Positions 23,646 through 35,500 of a stretch of 64,000 nt of DNA are shown here, in pieces; within the stretch, counting starts at the first letter, position 1; every line of letters begins with the position of its first letter. The notes under the pieces are model-generated. The model searched no databases and was not told the origin of the DNA. It saw only the letters and a list, made by a program, of their open reading frames with translations. Source of the stretch: Monilinia fructicola (taxonomy: Eukaryota > Ascomycota > Leotiomycetes > Helotiales > Sclerotiniaceae); contig VICG01000006.1 in NCBI GenBank assembly GCA_008692225.1, forward strand, positions 91,001 through 155,000, written 5' to 3'. The position numbers and the translations under genes are program-made.

Positions 23646-24812
23646 TCATAAGAAAGTAGGTATTATGTCGAGCTTCTTTTTATCTTCCTCTTCCTGTTTC
23701 TTTTTAAGTTTTGCATGCGCAATTCGTCGTGCTATCCGATCCTGGGCAGCAGAAGGATGGGACGATGAGTCTACTACCGAAGCTTTGACGGCTCTGAAAC
23801 GGTCAGTGTTGAGAGTTGCAGGAGTAGTCGGATTTGGTAGTGTATGAGGCTTTGCTACTTTTCTACCTGTTGTAACCATGATTCCTGGCTCGGTATGCAC
23901 AACGTCCTTTTTAGTATTGGGCCGAGAAGACGAGAGTTTTGGAGCCGAAATAGGTCCATCAAGATCGTCATCATCTTCAGAGGCACTAGAGTCTGGGTCC
24001 AGATCTATAACTTCAGTCTTGCGTTTGACAGTCGGAGAAGCTGGGCGTTGTACAGCTTTTATTTTAGTAGGGTTGCGAAATCCTGCGGCTGCTCTGGTAG
24101 TTTTCGTGGGAGAAGAAATGTTCATAAGTGATATTCCTTTTTTCTTTGGACTCGTCATCAGACCATATAGTGAAGTACCGACAAAGGGTAATGTTTCTTC
24201 ATCACTGTCATCAGAAAGCCCATCCTTTTTACCAACCAATTTCTCCAAAATGTTACGCTGATCTTTGGACCTTGTGACTTCTTCGGTCTTACGCTTGGTC
24301 GCATCAGGCATTCTACCGACAACTGGCCTTGATATTGAATTGATAGTATCAGCATTTCGGGACTTGGCTATTTTTTCGAGCCTTTTGTATTCGGCTGTGT
24401 GTAGATGTACTGTGAATGATTTGGCGACCGCCAAAAACTCGTCTTCCACAATACGATATTTATCATCATGCTCTTGACCTTCCTCCATGAAGCTAATTAT
24501 CTGGTCAGCAACATACAGATAGAAAGTCAAGTGTAGAATATACCTTTCGACGGGAGGTTCTGGTGGCGGTGATGTAGAAGGCTCACGGCCTGTTTCAGTG
24601 TCAGCCAAAGATTTCGAGCATTGCTCACAGGGATACACACTCCGATTCACAGCTTTGACTTGCTTGTGTGAATGGTTGTAATCTTCGTCACTGTCCGACA
24701 AAGACGACTCAGCACGTGAGCGCTTCGTAGATCTACCTACCGATGCGATACTTTTCTTCGGGCGGTTATCTGTGGTCGAACCACCCTTTTTCTTCCACGG
24801 AAGTGTTCTCAT
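23646..24812 (-). CDS. Uncharacterised, probably nuclear, basic/acidic low-complexity protein
   Basis: A single open frame of 388 codons beginning MRTLPWKKKGGSTTD. The N-terminus is Lys/Arg/Ser-rich with possible nuclear localisation signals (PKKSIASVGRSTKRSR) and a CEQC pair. The best-ordered part, about residues 110-190, reads YRIVEDEFLAVAKSFTVHLH, TAEYKRLEKIAK, NADTINSISRPVVGRMPDAT. This block has the look of a conserved helical module shared among ascomycetes, but I cannot name a family. The rest is disordered with acidic Ser runs (DLDPDSSASEDDDDLDG) and a basic C-terminal helix (RIARRIAHAKLKKKQEEEDKKK). Its 3' end is 157 bp from the dioxygenase stop. A possible 43-bp intron near 24544-24502 (GT…AG) would break the frame, so the unspliced reading is preferred. 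Confidence 0.75.
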   Translation of the reverse strand: MRTLPWKKKGGSTTDNRPKKSIASVGRSTKRSRAESSLSDSDEDYNHSHKQVKAVNRSVYPCEQCSKSLADTETGREPSTSPPPEPPVERYILHLTFYLYVADQIISFMEEGQEHDDKYRIVEDEFLAVAKSFTVHLHTAEYKRLEKIAKSRNADTINSISRPVVGRMPDATKRKTEEVTRSKDQRNILEKLVGKKDGLSDDSDEETLPFVGTSLYGLMTSPKKKGISLMNISSPTKTTRAAAGFRNPTKIKAVQRPASPTVKRKTEVIDLDPDSSASEDDDDLDGPISAPKLSSSRPNTKKDVVHTEPGIMVTTGRKVAKPHTLPNPTTPATLNTDRFRAVKASVVDSSSHPSAAQDRIARRIAHAKLKKKQEEEDKKKLDIIPTFL

Positions 24813-26564
24813 AGTTCATCGAGTGTTGATATTTGCTAGAGAATAAAGTTTGGCTGAATTGCAAGGGCGATGCTTGCTTGAGAATGAGGTTTGATGTAAT
24901 GCAGGCGCTATCGCTTGATTCGATGGAAAGAATCAATGAAGTTAGAGACGTGGTGTGATGCTATCTTTTTAAATACCTAACGTTACTTTGTCGCTTAATT
25001 AATCGAGTTTTTATACCATGAGAATCACCGTACGACATTCACTGTACGGCCACTATCTGTGAACACGTGAGAAAAACGTGAATAGTGTTGTATAGCAGGC
25101 GTGGTATGAAACTTTGCAGGTCAACTCACGATCGTTAAGTACGGTTCGTCGAATAGATTACCCTTGTTTTTGCGGGGCCGTCTACAATACGACGTGAATT
25201 GAGGTTTCGGCGTCACTGAAGATTGATTGATAACAGGCGAATTGTTGATTCCCTCATAGATATATACCTATTCATCAGCAACTTCATTCATTCAAGACCA
25301 CAGATTTTGAGCTAGTCGGGTGTTCTTCGTGGTGAAGCAATGCTTAATTGAATATGATAAGCATAGCAGCATGACCATAAGAGATATGCAAGGGGCAATA
25401 ACTCATTTGCGAGTTGTAGTCGACCAGAAATCTTTTCGTGTTTCTGTAGGCGATTGAAGACTCCTGAGCATATAGAAAGCGGAGGTATAGTCCTTCGTAT
25501 AGTACGTCCTCGAGAAGATGCCTCCTTTTCGATTTGTCGGTAGCAGCAATCTTCTTCGAGGGTAAAAGTTGTTTTTCCGATAGGGCCTTCAGACTCAAAT
25601 TCAGATAAGGAAGGAACAAATAGATGCTCTTGTCAGACACAATATCGTGTGAAGAGTATTGTAGAATTCAGCAATTGCAATGGGGCAATGCGTTTACCTA
25701 GGTACCGTTAAGGAATGCTGTCACTCTAGGTCCTTCCGTGAATGATTTCTAATCGATTCTCAAATAACTCCCAAGAAAATCGTCACCTGCGATTATCCAA
25801 TCCAAAATACAGTGACTTTCCCAGCCGCGATAAAGGAGAAACTACTCGATCCTCAGCCTTCAGTCTGTTATATATAAGTGCGCCCGCGTGATAGTTATCA
25901 CAAAGATAAGAGCAGGGGATATCCAATCTGGATATTATTTTCATTGATCCCAGGGTTTGTTCGATGATTTGCAACTCTGCTTTGAACCAACTGAGCCGTA
26001 GCTATAGGTTGTCGATATATATATTTCGATGGAGACGCTTCTTTTCGAGACAGGAAATTAAAGTCATGTTTAACCGGCTATAATATTGCCGCTGCTCACC
26101 GCCACGTGCAGCATCCGAGTAGATTGACCACGTGACAAGAGCCTGAAAGCCAGACCCACTTTTACGGGGCATGCCGCTCCAGAATTGGACAGAAGCTTCG
26201 ATGACTGTTCTAGAGCTCGGTGCAACTTCATACCTGTACTGTACAATTGCAAGTAGTCTTCCTAATATATAATTAGCTAGGAAGACACATATATAGACAC
26301 CCGTCAGTACAAGTACTTTAGAGCCCTTTACTTGACAGATTCCAATAGGGATAAACATAAAATACCAAAGGAGCAGAACGCGTTCGAGAAGACGTTCGAC
26401 CTCTTGAACCTTCCTAGAGAAGGTTGATTTTGTTTCTCCGGCTAGCCTTTTTGACTTCTTCCATGTCTTCGTTGGTTGTATATCGGCAATTGCAATTCAA
26501 TGTTTAGACCACAGTTCGATATCGAGAGCCGTCCAAGGACGAAATAGGGGTGAAATACAATCCA
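24813..26564. promoter_or_regulatory. Divergent intergenic region upstream of the kinase gene
   Basis: About 1.75 kb between the starts of the unknown nuclear protein and the kinase. No convincing gene; frames at 25344-25640 and 26002-26358 (minus) are unsupported. Two CACGTG palindromes lie 26 bp apart at 26103-26108 and 26129-26134, roughly 430-460 bp before the kinase ATG, and another CACGTG is at about 25063, on the side nearer the divergent gene. These are sites for bHLH-type factors by established knowledge; function here is inference. Confidence 0.5.
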
Positions 26565-28915
26565 ATGTCTTCAGCTAGCAACAAAAAAAGCTTCTCCATC
26601 GATGAGGAGTCGGCGGATGAAAAATCTCAGTATGATTCATCCACCGAGGACATTAATCTTCTTCATTCAGCTCCTTCTACAGCTCTGGCAAGAATTGGCA
26701 ATGTACAGCTACCAGTTGGACAATCAAACAATCAACAATCTACTCTCTTCTACCTCTCCTTGATCGAGGCAAGATGTAAAGCACAAGCTCTGACCACATT
26801 AAACTCTGGTCGTGCACCAGATGATCAATTGCAGGAAAACCATCCAGATGTCCGAAGTCTAGCTCAGGGTCTCTTTAGCGATATGGCGGGCGAGCTTCGT
26901 AAATCTGGGGTACTTCCTAGAGCAGATGAGCTCGCAAGTCGCCAATTTGCAAATCTACGTGAGGGATACCTTTCAACCTTTGATTCGATTCTCACAAACA
27001 TTGCTGCTCAGCGTGTACAAAATTCGACCTTTAGTCAAACCTCCCCATTGTCTCTGACGCCTGCTTCATCGATTGGCATATCTCATTTTGATCAACCACC
27101 AAATATCAATCTCGCAATAATTCCAAAGAATCCTTTCTCATCGGCTGCATTAACTTCGAATCCTTTCCAGTATAGATCAATCTATCACAGAGAATGGGAA
27201 CAAATTAGTCTTTTGGGCAAAGGTGGCTTTGGAGCAGTTTATAAAGTCAAACACCGAGTTGATAATTTAGAGTGCGCTATTAAGAAGGTGAGCGAGCTTG
27301 AGTTACATTCTGAGATGTTCCACTCTGTTGGATCATTCAGCTCTACTTCAGCATTCCAACTTTACTACATTGTCACATGATTAACGCCGCATTTTGTAGG
27401 TCATCATCACACCTGATCAGCTACGCAAAGTTGACACAGCAGCACTACTGTCTGAGGTGAAAGCATTAGCTGAACATAAGCATCCTAACATTGTCAATTA
27501 CTATGGCTGCTGGATCGAAATGGGCAATGTGGTTGTTCCATCAGAGAGGCGATTAATGGACGCCGACGAGTCAAGCTACCTTTCAATATCTATGAGGTAA
27601 GCAATTTTTGATATTTGTTTTCTCAATGAATCCAAAAGCCTGCGCCAACGTCTAATTATGATCTGACTTCTACGCCGCGTTCGTTGGCAGCACGGATCAA
27701 TTCGGGATTTTGAATAATGATTTTGAACAATGGGTTCATCTGGAATGATGAAACGCGTTCATATCTAGTGCTTACTGGAATATTTTTCGTGATACTTTGA
27801 TTATGCTAATAATTGTTTATAGTGAAGTAGAGCAATCAGAAGATGCACTCGGAATGCAGGAAGACCCCACATTCGGTATAACTGACTTGCGTCTAGACAT
27901 GGAGAAAGAGCTAGACAAGGACAACAGAAGGCGGCAAAAGAGAAGTACCAACGGGCACAGTTTCACAAATGGTAGTAGCATTGGTGTTATATTCGATACC
28001 TCGAACTCAACGGCACAAACATTTAGCAGAAAGTCATCATTTAAGGATGGAGAGGAAGAAGAAAAGGAAAAGGTAGACGAAGATGACAATGACGATAACA
28101 GTGACAATTATGATGAAAATGACAATACCATCACTCTGCAAGACAATAGAGCTCGTATTTTATACATCCGATTCACTGTCTATCCTCTTACGTTGGAGGA
28201 ATATATCTCGACCGATGCACCACAGCCGGGTCACGAGTTTCCCATCCGCCACTGCTTCCACACACTTCCTACAATCCGTATCCTCGGTGCTATCCTCAAT
28301 GGTGTTCAATATTTACACGCCAAGCGCCTAATACATAGAGATCTCAAGCCTGCCAATATATTCCTCTCGGCCAAGAAGAACCTCGAAGCATTCGTTCCCT
28401 CTCATGACCTGATCGACGTTAGCAGAAGCGCCTGTCCTACCTGCGCTGGTTCCACGGACCACAACAAAGCTTACATCACGCCTTGCATTGGAGATCTCGG
28501 CCTAGCAGTCAAATTAGCTGAAACTACAGCTAATTCTGCTGCAGGTTCTTCTACTAGAGCAATAGAGCTCAATCCTTCGTCCCAGCTTTCTCGTCTGGGG
28601 TCAAAACAGGCTGGTACAAAGCTATATATGCCTCCTGGAAAGTGTTCAATTGTTTGCCCTAAGTTAGACGTTTATGCCTTGGGAATTATAGCTTTTGAAC
28701 TGATTACCCCTTTCACCACTCGTACCGAGCGTCATATTGTGCTAAATGAGATCAAATCGGGTGTGTTCCCGGCCGGATTTGAGAGCCATGAGATGGCGGG
28801 GGGGATTAAGGGGATGATCGCCGAAAAGCGGGCAGATAGGTGGAGTTGTGAAATGGTCAGGGGTTGGATTGAAGGGTTCGAAGGTCGTGATAAAGGTAAT
28901 CAAAGGGGGTATTGA
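26565..28915 (+). CDS. eIF2alpha-kinase-like (HRI/PEK-type) serine/threonine protein kinase
   Basis: Three exons: 26565-27287, 27400-27596 and 27823-28915, giving 670 residues; introns are 112 and an unusually long 226 bp. Start is the first ATG, MSSASNKKSFS. Residues 1-210 are a disordered/helical N-terminus. The kinase domain begins at ISLLGKGGFGAVYKV (glycine loop 218-223), with the catalytic Lys in CAIKKV (K240) and HKHPNIVNYYGCWIE. An acidic insert of ~100 residues (EEEEKEKVDEDDNDDNSDN) splits the N-lobe, as in GCN2/PERK/HRI kinases. Then come LIHRDLKPANIFL (D480), IGDLGLAV (D531; DLG instead of DFG) and GTKLYMPPGKC, where the usual APE motif is PPG. Such kinases phosphorylate eIF2alpha to lower translation under stress. 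The APE change leaves activity uncertain. NMD3, also a translation gene, lies 5 kb away. Confidence 0.88.
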
Positions 28916-29184
28916 TGGCGAGAACAATAGGGGAGTAATACTGTGCACAATGGAAGCCTATTGACAAACAAGTTTTAATGTTAAGCGCGTTTTAAGTAAT
29001 TCAAAGTAGCTGATTTAACTAGTAGATCCAACTCAATTCTCCTTTTCATTTTCGTCTTGCCAAATTTTAAATCATGGGCATCTTCACATTCAACAGTTCC
29101 TTCATCGATGTGTTTTTTTTGGTTTGGTCTTCTTTCCATGACATCAAGGTGCTGTTCTGGGTATACCTATATATCATTCTGACA

Positions 29185-29589
29185 TTATAACCCAACAAGC
29201 TGTTCCAACAAAATAAGTAAACGAGCTGCTATCATCCTTTTTGCACGTTGAAAGCTATTCTGTAAGCTTTGGGTGACTGATTGAGGAAAGAATATTCTAG
29301 GAATATTATCCCAAGTCCAGGATCGAAAAATCCAGTCTTTGAAACCTCTCAATGGAATTCTGAGTGTTATATTTGTTGGTTTTGTATACAAACATTTATG
29401 ATCTTGATGCACTAGCCATTTTATTTCCGGTTGAATTCTTGGCCTGTTGTAAATCCGACCAGTGTCGGGCGCCAGCGCAATACCCTCCCTACCTATCAAA
29501 ATTTTGACCGAGTCGAAATTCACGGGTAGAATCCGGGATACCAGAGAGATACCCATATTTTTGCTCATACAACATTGCTTGGCAAACAT
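29185..29589 (-). CDS. Unsupported hypothetical frame or transposon relic (134 codons)
   Basis: An open frame on the minus strand with stretches of coherent composition (VKILIGREGIALAPDTGRIY, then HQDHKCLYTKPTNITLRIPL). No family recognised. The adjacent sequence (29560-30360) contains repeated ACCCGG/ACCCGACCC words like those in hAT-type transposon ends, so it may belong to an element remnant. Kept at low confidence because nothing else in this stretch is protein-like. Confidence 0.2.
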   Translation of the reverse strand: MFAKQCCMSKNMGISLVSRILPVNFDSVKILIGREGIALAPDTGRIYNRPRIQPEIKWLVHQDHKCLYTKPTNITLRIPLRGFKDWIFRSWTWDNIPRIFFPQSVTQSLQNSFQRAKRMIAARLLILLEQLVGL

Positions 29590-31403
29590 CCCGACCCATT
29601 ATAATACATGAATCACCAGATAATTACCCGGAGATACATTCCGGATACTTCGGATAGTATCCGCAACTGAAGTCCTAAATGCCCCCAAATGGAGCTGGCG
29701 GTCCTTCCCGCCTGTCACTTCCCAAGTTGCTAAGCCCTATCCGTTGTCTGACTACTATTTCGCCGTTTGAGAAGCATGACCCACTTATTAGTCGTCTGTT
29801 CGGTAAGGAATGAGTTTGACTTTAGGAGAGTACCCATCATTCGGGATTAGGTCATGAATACTGTAGTCAGATATGACAGCCATTGAAACTGATATTTTAA
29901 CCGGAGGGTTATACCCCTGTTTATTCTGATTGTTTTTAGATAATAATATAGCGTTCAGAGGATCCCGGAGAATTGATAGGCAGAGTAATATATTTGACTT
30001 TGAAGATAATATATACCACGGTATCAAAAGCATATTTCATTATGTTTTGCATCCCCTACAGAAAACTTCTTCAAGTGTAGCTGTCATCACAACCTCCCTC
30101 TCCCGTACCATCATAGATCCCCACATCAATACAAGTCTATAAATCATACCTGACATTCTTGACATGATTGCCAAGGCACCCCTTCTAACACTTCGGCGAC
30201 ATATGGCTCCTTTGTAGTCTCCAGACTTCGTTCTCATCGACCCGAAATGTTTCATACGGAGGGGATTATCCGAATGCCAGCTAGCAAGATAGAGCAGGTC
30301 ACTGATATACTATATACCCGACCCGCAATATACCTGATTCACCCGGACACGGCGAACTCAACCTTATTTTATTGCCGTCGGATCTCGGCTCATGTCCAGG
30401 GAGCATTACCTAACTATAATGTCAGGTTGTCATGATGGTCTTCTATATACTTTCAGCCAAGCGAAGAAATTACATGTTGAACTTTACAAGATAGTCATAG
30501 TGGAACTAATTTTCGGAGGAGGGCTTGCTGCTAGAGCTGCATTTATGGCTCGCTAATCAGGACCACCGGGAGTGGGGATGCTAATGGCTAGATGTTTAAT
30601 ACATTCTATGCTCGATGATTGAATGATCGAAAAATGAGTCTACAATTCATGACAAATGAATTCTGTCTCAAGTCATAAATCGAATTGCAAGGGATTGATA
30701 AATACCCAACAGGCAAAGGTTCCAGACCTTCATTTAGGATACGTAGCACCTGATCTTGTGCCAAACCTAAGTGGTTTACCACAAACCGATATGGATAGAT
30801 GTGGGAAGCGTGGAAGTGTTGGGAACGAAGCTACATAATATGAGAGAAGACCAATAAAAATGAGAAATGATACGGAGCTGCATGTTTGCGAGAAGCGCAG
30901 CATGACTTTGATAGTATTACACCTCGTGCCAGACTCGCGAACCTGTGTTGAGCTTGCAGATTCGAACGTGTGAGAACAGTGTCTGGAAAGTCGTAAGCCC
31001 CAAAGTCGAATCACGGCGTCGCACAACCCAACGACACGAAGCCAACCTCTCCCATAAATCAGCAACCGTAACCGCTCCCGAAACTCAAATCAAAACACCC
31101 AGTTCCCTCCCCCTATCTCTCTCGCATCCCCAAAACCAATCACGACATGACGTTCCACGCCCGCTCGCCAACCCCGCATTTTCAGCCCCCACGGCCGTGA
31201 TGTCCCAAAACAGAAGTCGGCCCCGAACTCCACGTCTAAACCATGTATGTTCCCTCACGCACGCCCATCGCATCTGCACATGCATGTGATAGTGACTGCG
31301 ACCGTGATCGGCAAATGCAAATAAAAATAAATGAAGAAAAATTTTTTGGGTTTCGAGAAGCCGGTTCCTGCACTCCGCTATCACATCACAATCTTCCGAA
31401 ATT

Positions 31404-31428
31404 GGGGGGAGGGGAGGGGAGGGGGGGG
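31404..31428 (+). other. G-run with G-quadruplex potential
   Basis: Four or more runs of at least four G residues separated by single A residues, followed within 80 bp by a second G-rich stretch (31475-31507). Such strings can fold into G-quadruplexes. It lies in non-coding DNA about 10 kb upstream of medA; a role is not evident. Confidence 0.7.
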
Positions 31429-32496
31429 CGCGGATCGTGCGTTCGGGAATTTTGGTTTTTTATGTGGAAACTGGTCAGGGGGTGGGATGAGGACGGGGGG
31501 AGGGGGGAAATGCGACGCGATGAATTTTTGGTTTCTTCACTTTTATTGATTGAAGTTGACGATACATGGGCGTGAAATTAGTTGAATTGAATCTTTGGTT
31601 TGTATAGGCCTGATTAGTAATTACGTTTACCATTTAAACGACGTATTGATGTTGCGAGAATCCCGTGGGAGTTACTCCTCCTTCTTTTCCGAAAAATGCT
31701 ACGATTTGTTTGACTATACTTGTTCCCAGTTAATACTTGATAGATGCATCAATTCCCAATTACTTTACGCATTGTAGAAAAGTCAAGATGCACCGAGTTA
31801 ATCATTGCAACTGTGAGTAGATACAAAATGGACGTGTAATACTGGAGATTATTTGCTCTCTGAGTTACAACGCATGACATTAACGTTAATTCATATAATA
31901 TGCATAAGTACATCTCAAAGATTAGATGCGGAATAACAGGAAATAATATGAATGATGTATGCAGAAATAACAATAAAGAATCACCTAGTCTATATATCAT
32001 CCTTCCATCTGAACCTTCTAATCGTCCCTTTTGCGCCACATAAATTGTATCCAGCCTATCAATATAACCAAACTTCAAAGGAAGAAGACAAAAATGAGAT
32101 TGAAATCACACTAGAAATCCCCAAATCTTCTGGGATAACACAAGCATCCTGAAAGTGAAGTTCTGAGCATTGTCATTCTAGCGAGACTGTTCCGCTATTG
32201 TTGCTGTTATGAATTCTATCAACGCGTTGAATTTAATGTCTATCATCATAAAGATCTCAGCGCAGACGACACCATTTCTAAAATTTTGAACCAGTAAGAT
32301 CAAGGACCAAATTATTTTGATGTATATCTGAAACTATTTGACTTCTTAATCTCAGATTAGATTCCTTGACTTGGGGAATTCTATGGATCAAAGAAGTGTT
32401 TGATTTACAGATATGCAACAAAAGTTTGGGAGAAGAGACGTTTTTCAGATTGGCTTGAAGTGACCCTTTAATTCACTTTCTAGCATCCAATTGAGA

Positions 32497-32539
32497 TCTC
32501 TCTCTCTCTCTCTCTCTCTCGCACACACACACACACACA
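32497..32539. repeat. (TC)n(CA)n compound microsatellite
   Basis: About 12 TC dinucleotides (32497-32520) run directly into about nine CA dinucleotides (32522-32539). Simple repeat in intergenic DNA; likely length-polymorphic. Confidence 0.95.
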
Positions 32540-35500
32540 GTAAGCAGACGTATGGATATTCCAAGAGCACGCAATGCAGTTGAAGTTGTTATCACTGAAA
32601 TGCCATGCCACCCGTTTCTTCGATGCTCTATTAGAAAGTGTGTCTCAACATTGGCATACATCGCGTTGTTTTCACTTTCATTCATGCTTTTTCACTAGAA
32701 CCAGTGCCACTAGAAACTGGTACCATTTGAGACTGGAGGTCTCAAACCAAACTTTGATTGAACAGATTAAGCAGGACGTAAACTTTAATCATTCACTAAG
32801 GTTATCTGGAGGGCATCATTCGATTTCAGCTACTTTGTGATATCCCCATCTCGCCTTCGCCTTCCGTCTCAGTAAGCGGAGCAGAGATTCCCCACGGGGG
32901 ATGCAAATATCAGGCTACCCGCGGTTTTCCCAAAGGATATCGGTAGCACTCCATAATAAACGAACTCAAACCCAAAGCCCTGTTCCCTGTCCCGTACAGA
33001 CGGTTATGCCTCGTAGATCTCTTGCACTTGCAGACGTCCAATGATTGATGCATATGCCAAGTGGGCAGGAAAGAAAAGGCTGATTACATACCGTGACCCA
33101 TCCCGCTCTTGAGATTGAATCTCGTATAACGACCATTCCCCGTTATGATTTTACCCAGAACAGCTCGAGAGAATTGGTGAATTCTCGGCTTGCCTTAAAC
33201 CCACGTGGCGAGCGCGGCCACACGTCCAAATTGGGCAGTGAGATTATCGTCATCAATTTTCATTTCCGTCGTCGCCACGTGGAGTGTTCGTACAGGACGG
33301 GAAAAGCATCCTTTCCGCTGCCTTTTCCCTTTGCAAAATCAGTTTGGTTTTGATCGTTTCTTTGAATACAATGCAAGGTCGTTCGTTGGTTCAGCTGTTG
33401 TTTTAGATGTCATGCAGTACAATAGACCCGAAAGTAGTCTAGACCAACATTTTACCAACAGGCGCAGCACGAAAGAGATACAAGTACGTGAAATAGTGAT
33501 CAACCCGACGCTCAGGAACCGAAATTCGGCTCTGTGCAGCAGGCCAAGGGTAGGGAGATCAAAATATAAGGATCCAGAACCGTGGTTGGTAAGAAGGTTA
33601 CTGTGGAACAAGGATGTAAAGCCCTGTTACCTATCCCATGCATAGAAGAAACGGAAATAGAATCCAAGATAAAAATGAGCTTTACTTATTCAATTTTATA
33701 TTCTTTGCTGGAAGTAGTGACGCGATGCAGCAACAAGAGAGGGAAAGAGAAGCTCAGCTGAGATTGGAAATCGACTTATAGGAATTCTTGGCAAATTTGC
33801 CAGAGGCATTTTGAGGCCCGGATTGTGCCGACCGACGACTTTTCTGAGGAATGAAAGTGTTGTGTGAGGCAGTAGTTCATGCAGGTAGCCATATGGGAGG
33901 TTACACGGAGCTTACCTTGGTGGCGTTAAGATAAAAAAAATCGTATTGTTAATTTGGTAAGGTTAATGCTTTTTGTTGGAGTTTAGGAATTTACGCCAAG
34001 TTTAAAGAGCTACACGCCGCATACAAATAACATCAAACTCAAAAGGAAGTTTTCTATTCTTGGATCCGTCAGCCGAAAGTTTAGCGGCGCAACCAATTGA
34101 TGTTTTGGTAATGGTCCAGAGCTGTATGTTATTGTATGTTACTGTATTGTATGAGAGCCTTGTAAGATGGATATCGTGGCTCCATCTGATTCATTGGATC
34201 ACTCGCCAACGTTGTCGTGTATGGTATGGTGTTCATCCAGTGATTCGGTGCCGCAAACGGCGAGAGAAGCCCTGGTCTGCTCGGTGGCATGATTGAAAAG
34301 ACGCGCAAGTATGACAAGAAAATCTAGTAGATGATCGTAACTTTATTTCACATCACACCCGAACTTTCGAGGGAAGTCGGTAATGAGGTAATGATGAATA
34401 TGGGACCTTGCATGAGGTGGAACAATGGGATAGATTCGACATTATCGTGTACTACAACGACGGAGTCGTGAACACTGGAATCTCGAGTCCTGTGATATGA
34501 TAGACAGAAGGATGGTGATGATGGTGGTGATGATGATGATGAGATGAGGTAAGGAAAAACTTGAAATATTGCTATTTTCATTGTTTGCTTCTTCTGGAGT
34601 TTCGGAGCTCTTGGAATTATCGAAGCCACACCTCAATCGAGGGAAAGGGAATAAGATGATGGCTTTGTCTGTCTGAAGCTTAATATTCTTGGTACCTGAT
34701 TCTGTTGGAAAATACGATAGAATTTGAAATGTAAAGACAACGTTTGAGGCTTTTCCAGTCGCAAATTGCAATCGATGCATGCATGATATTATGAAAATAG
34801 CTTTTATGATTTGGTTAAAGGGGTGAACCGCGAAAGAAGGGGAAAAAGCAAAAAGTTGAGATACTTCTTCTAATACCTATTAAATTGTTGCCACTTTTAG
34901 AAATACAGGAGGGTTCATTTCATTTTCTCATTTGCTCATTTTCTCTTGTTCCCATTTTCTCTTTTTCCGAGAGAAGCTATTTAGAATGAGGCGGGAACGA
35001 TGAATAGGAGTTCCAAGGTTAGGAGAGTAGAGCGATGCCTCGATTTAGATGGAATACATGGAATCAAATAAAACCTGGAAACTCTAGAAATCTCCACGGC
35101 TGTCCGAAATAACGAAGCTTCAAGTTAGTTTGTGAGAATGAATATATAATCTTATCACTCGCTCGCTTCATCTCGAGTGTAAACACAGTCGGTAAGGAGT
35201 ACTCAGTTAGTTTTGTACAATCAAAATTCCATTCGATGAAGGGGGTGATGGATGACTTGTATGTAAAAGCAGCCTCTAGTTATTTTTCTTCGTACAGACT
35301 CCAGAGTAGCAGAAGTACAAATCTTGCCAAATGACTAATCCTCATCCTCAGATACCATCCATACCCTCTCCTCTCTCTACCTTGCAAGCTGACAATCCAT
35401 ACCGGCGGCCCAATCCCGTCGATCCAACCAACCGAGGGTCAATCATTTCAAAACAAGCACAGCCACGAAATGCTCTCAAGGATGTTCATCCAATCATGAC

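Noticed and set aside
24502..24544. Possible 43-bp intron in the unknown nuclear-protein gene
   Set aside because: Removing it creates a frameshift and a stop, while the unspliced frame stays open to the end.
2436..24812. Secondary-metabolite gene cluster
   Set aside because: Oxidoreductases and transporters are present but there is no polyketide synthase, NRPS, terpene synthase or cluster regulator, and housekeeping NMD3 lies among them.
30945..31289. Arg/Ser/Pro-rich 114-codon frame and the exon-like MSQNRSRPRTPRLNH ending at a GTATGT
   Set aside because: No downstream exon could be found that continues a protein; composition follows the local GC/CT bias.
33205..33645. 146-codon open frame in the gene desert
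   Set aside because: No family resemblance, no splice or signal features, and overlapping frames of similar length on both strands.
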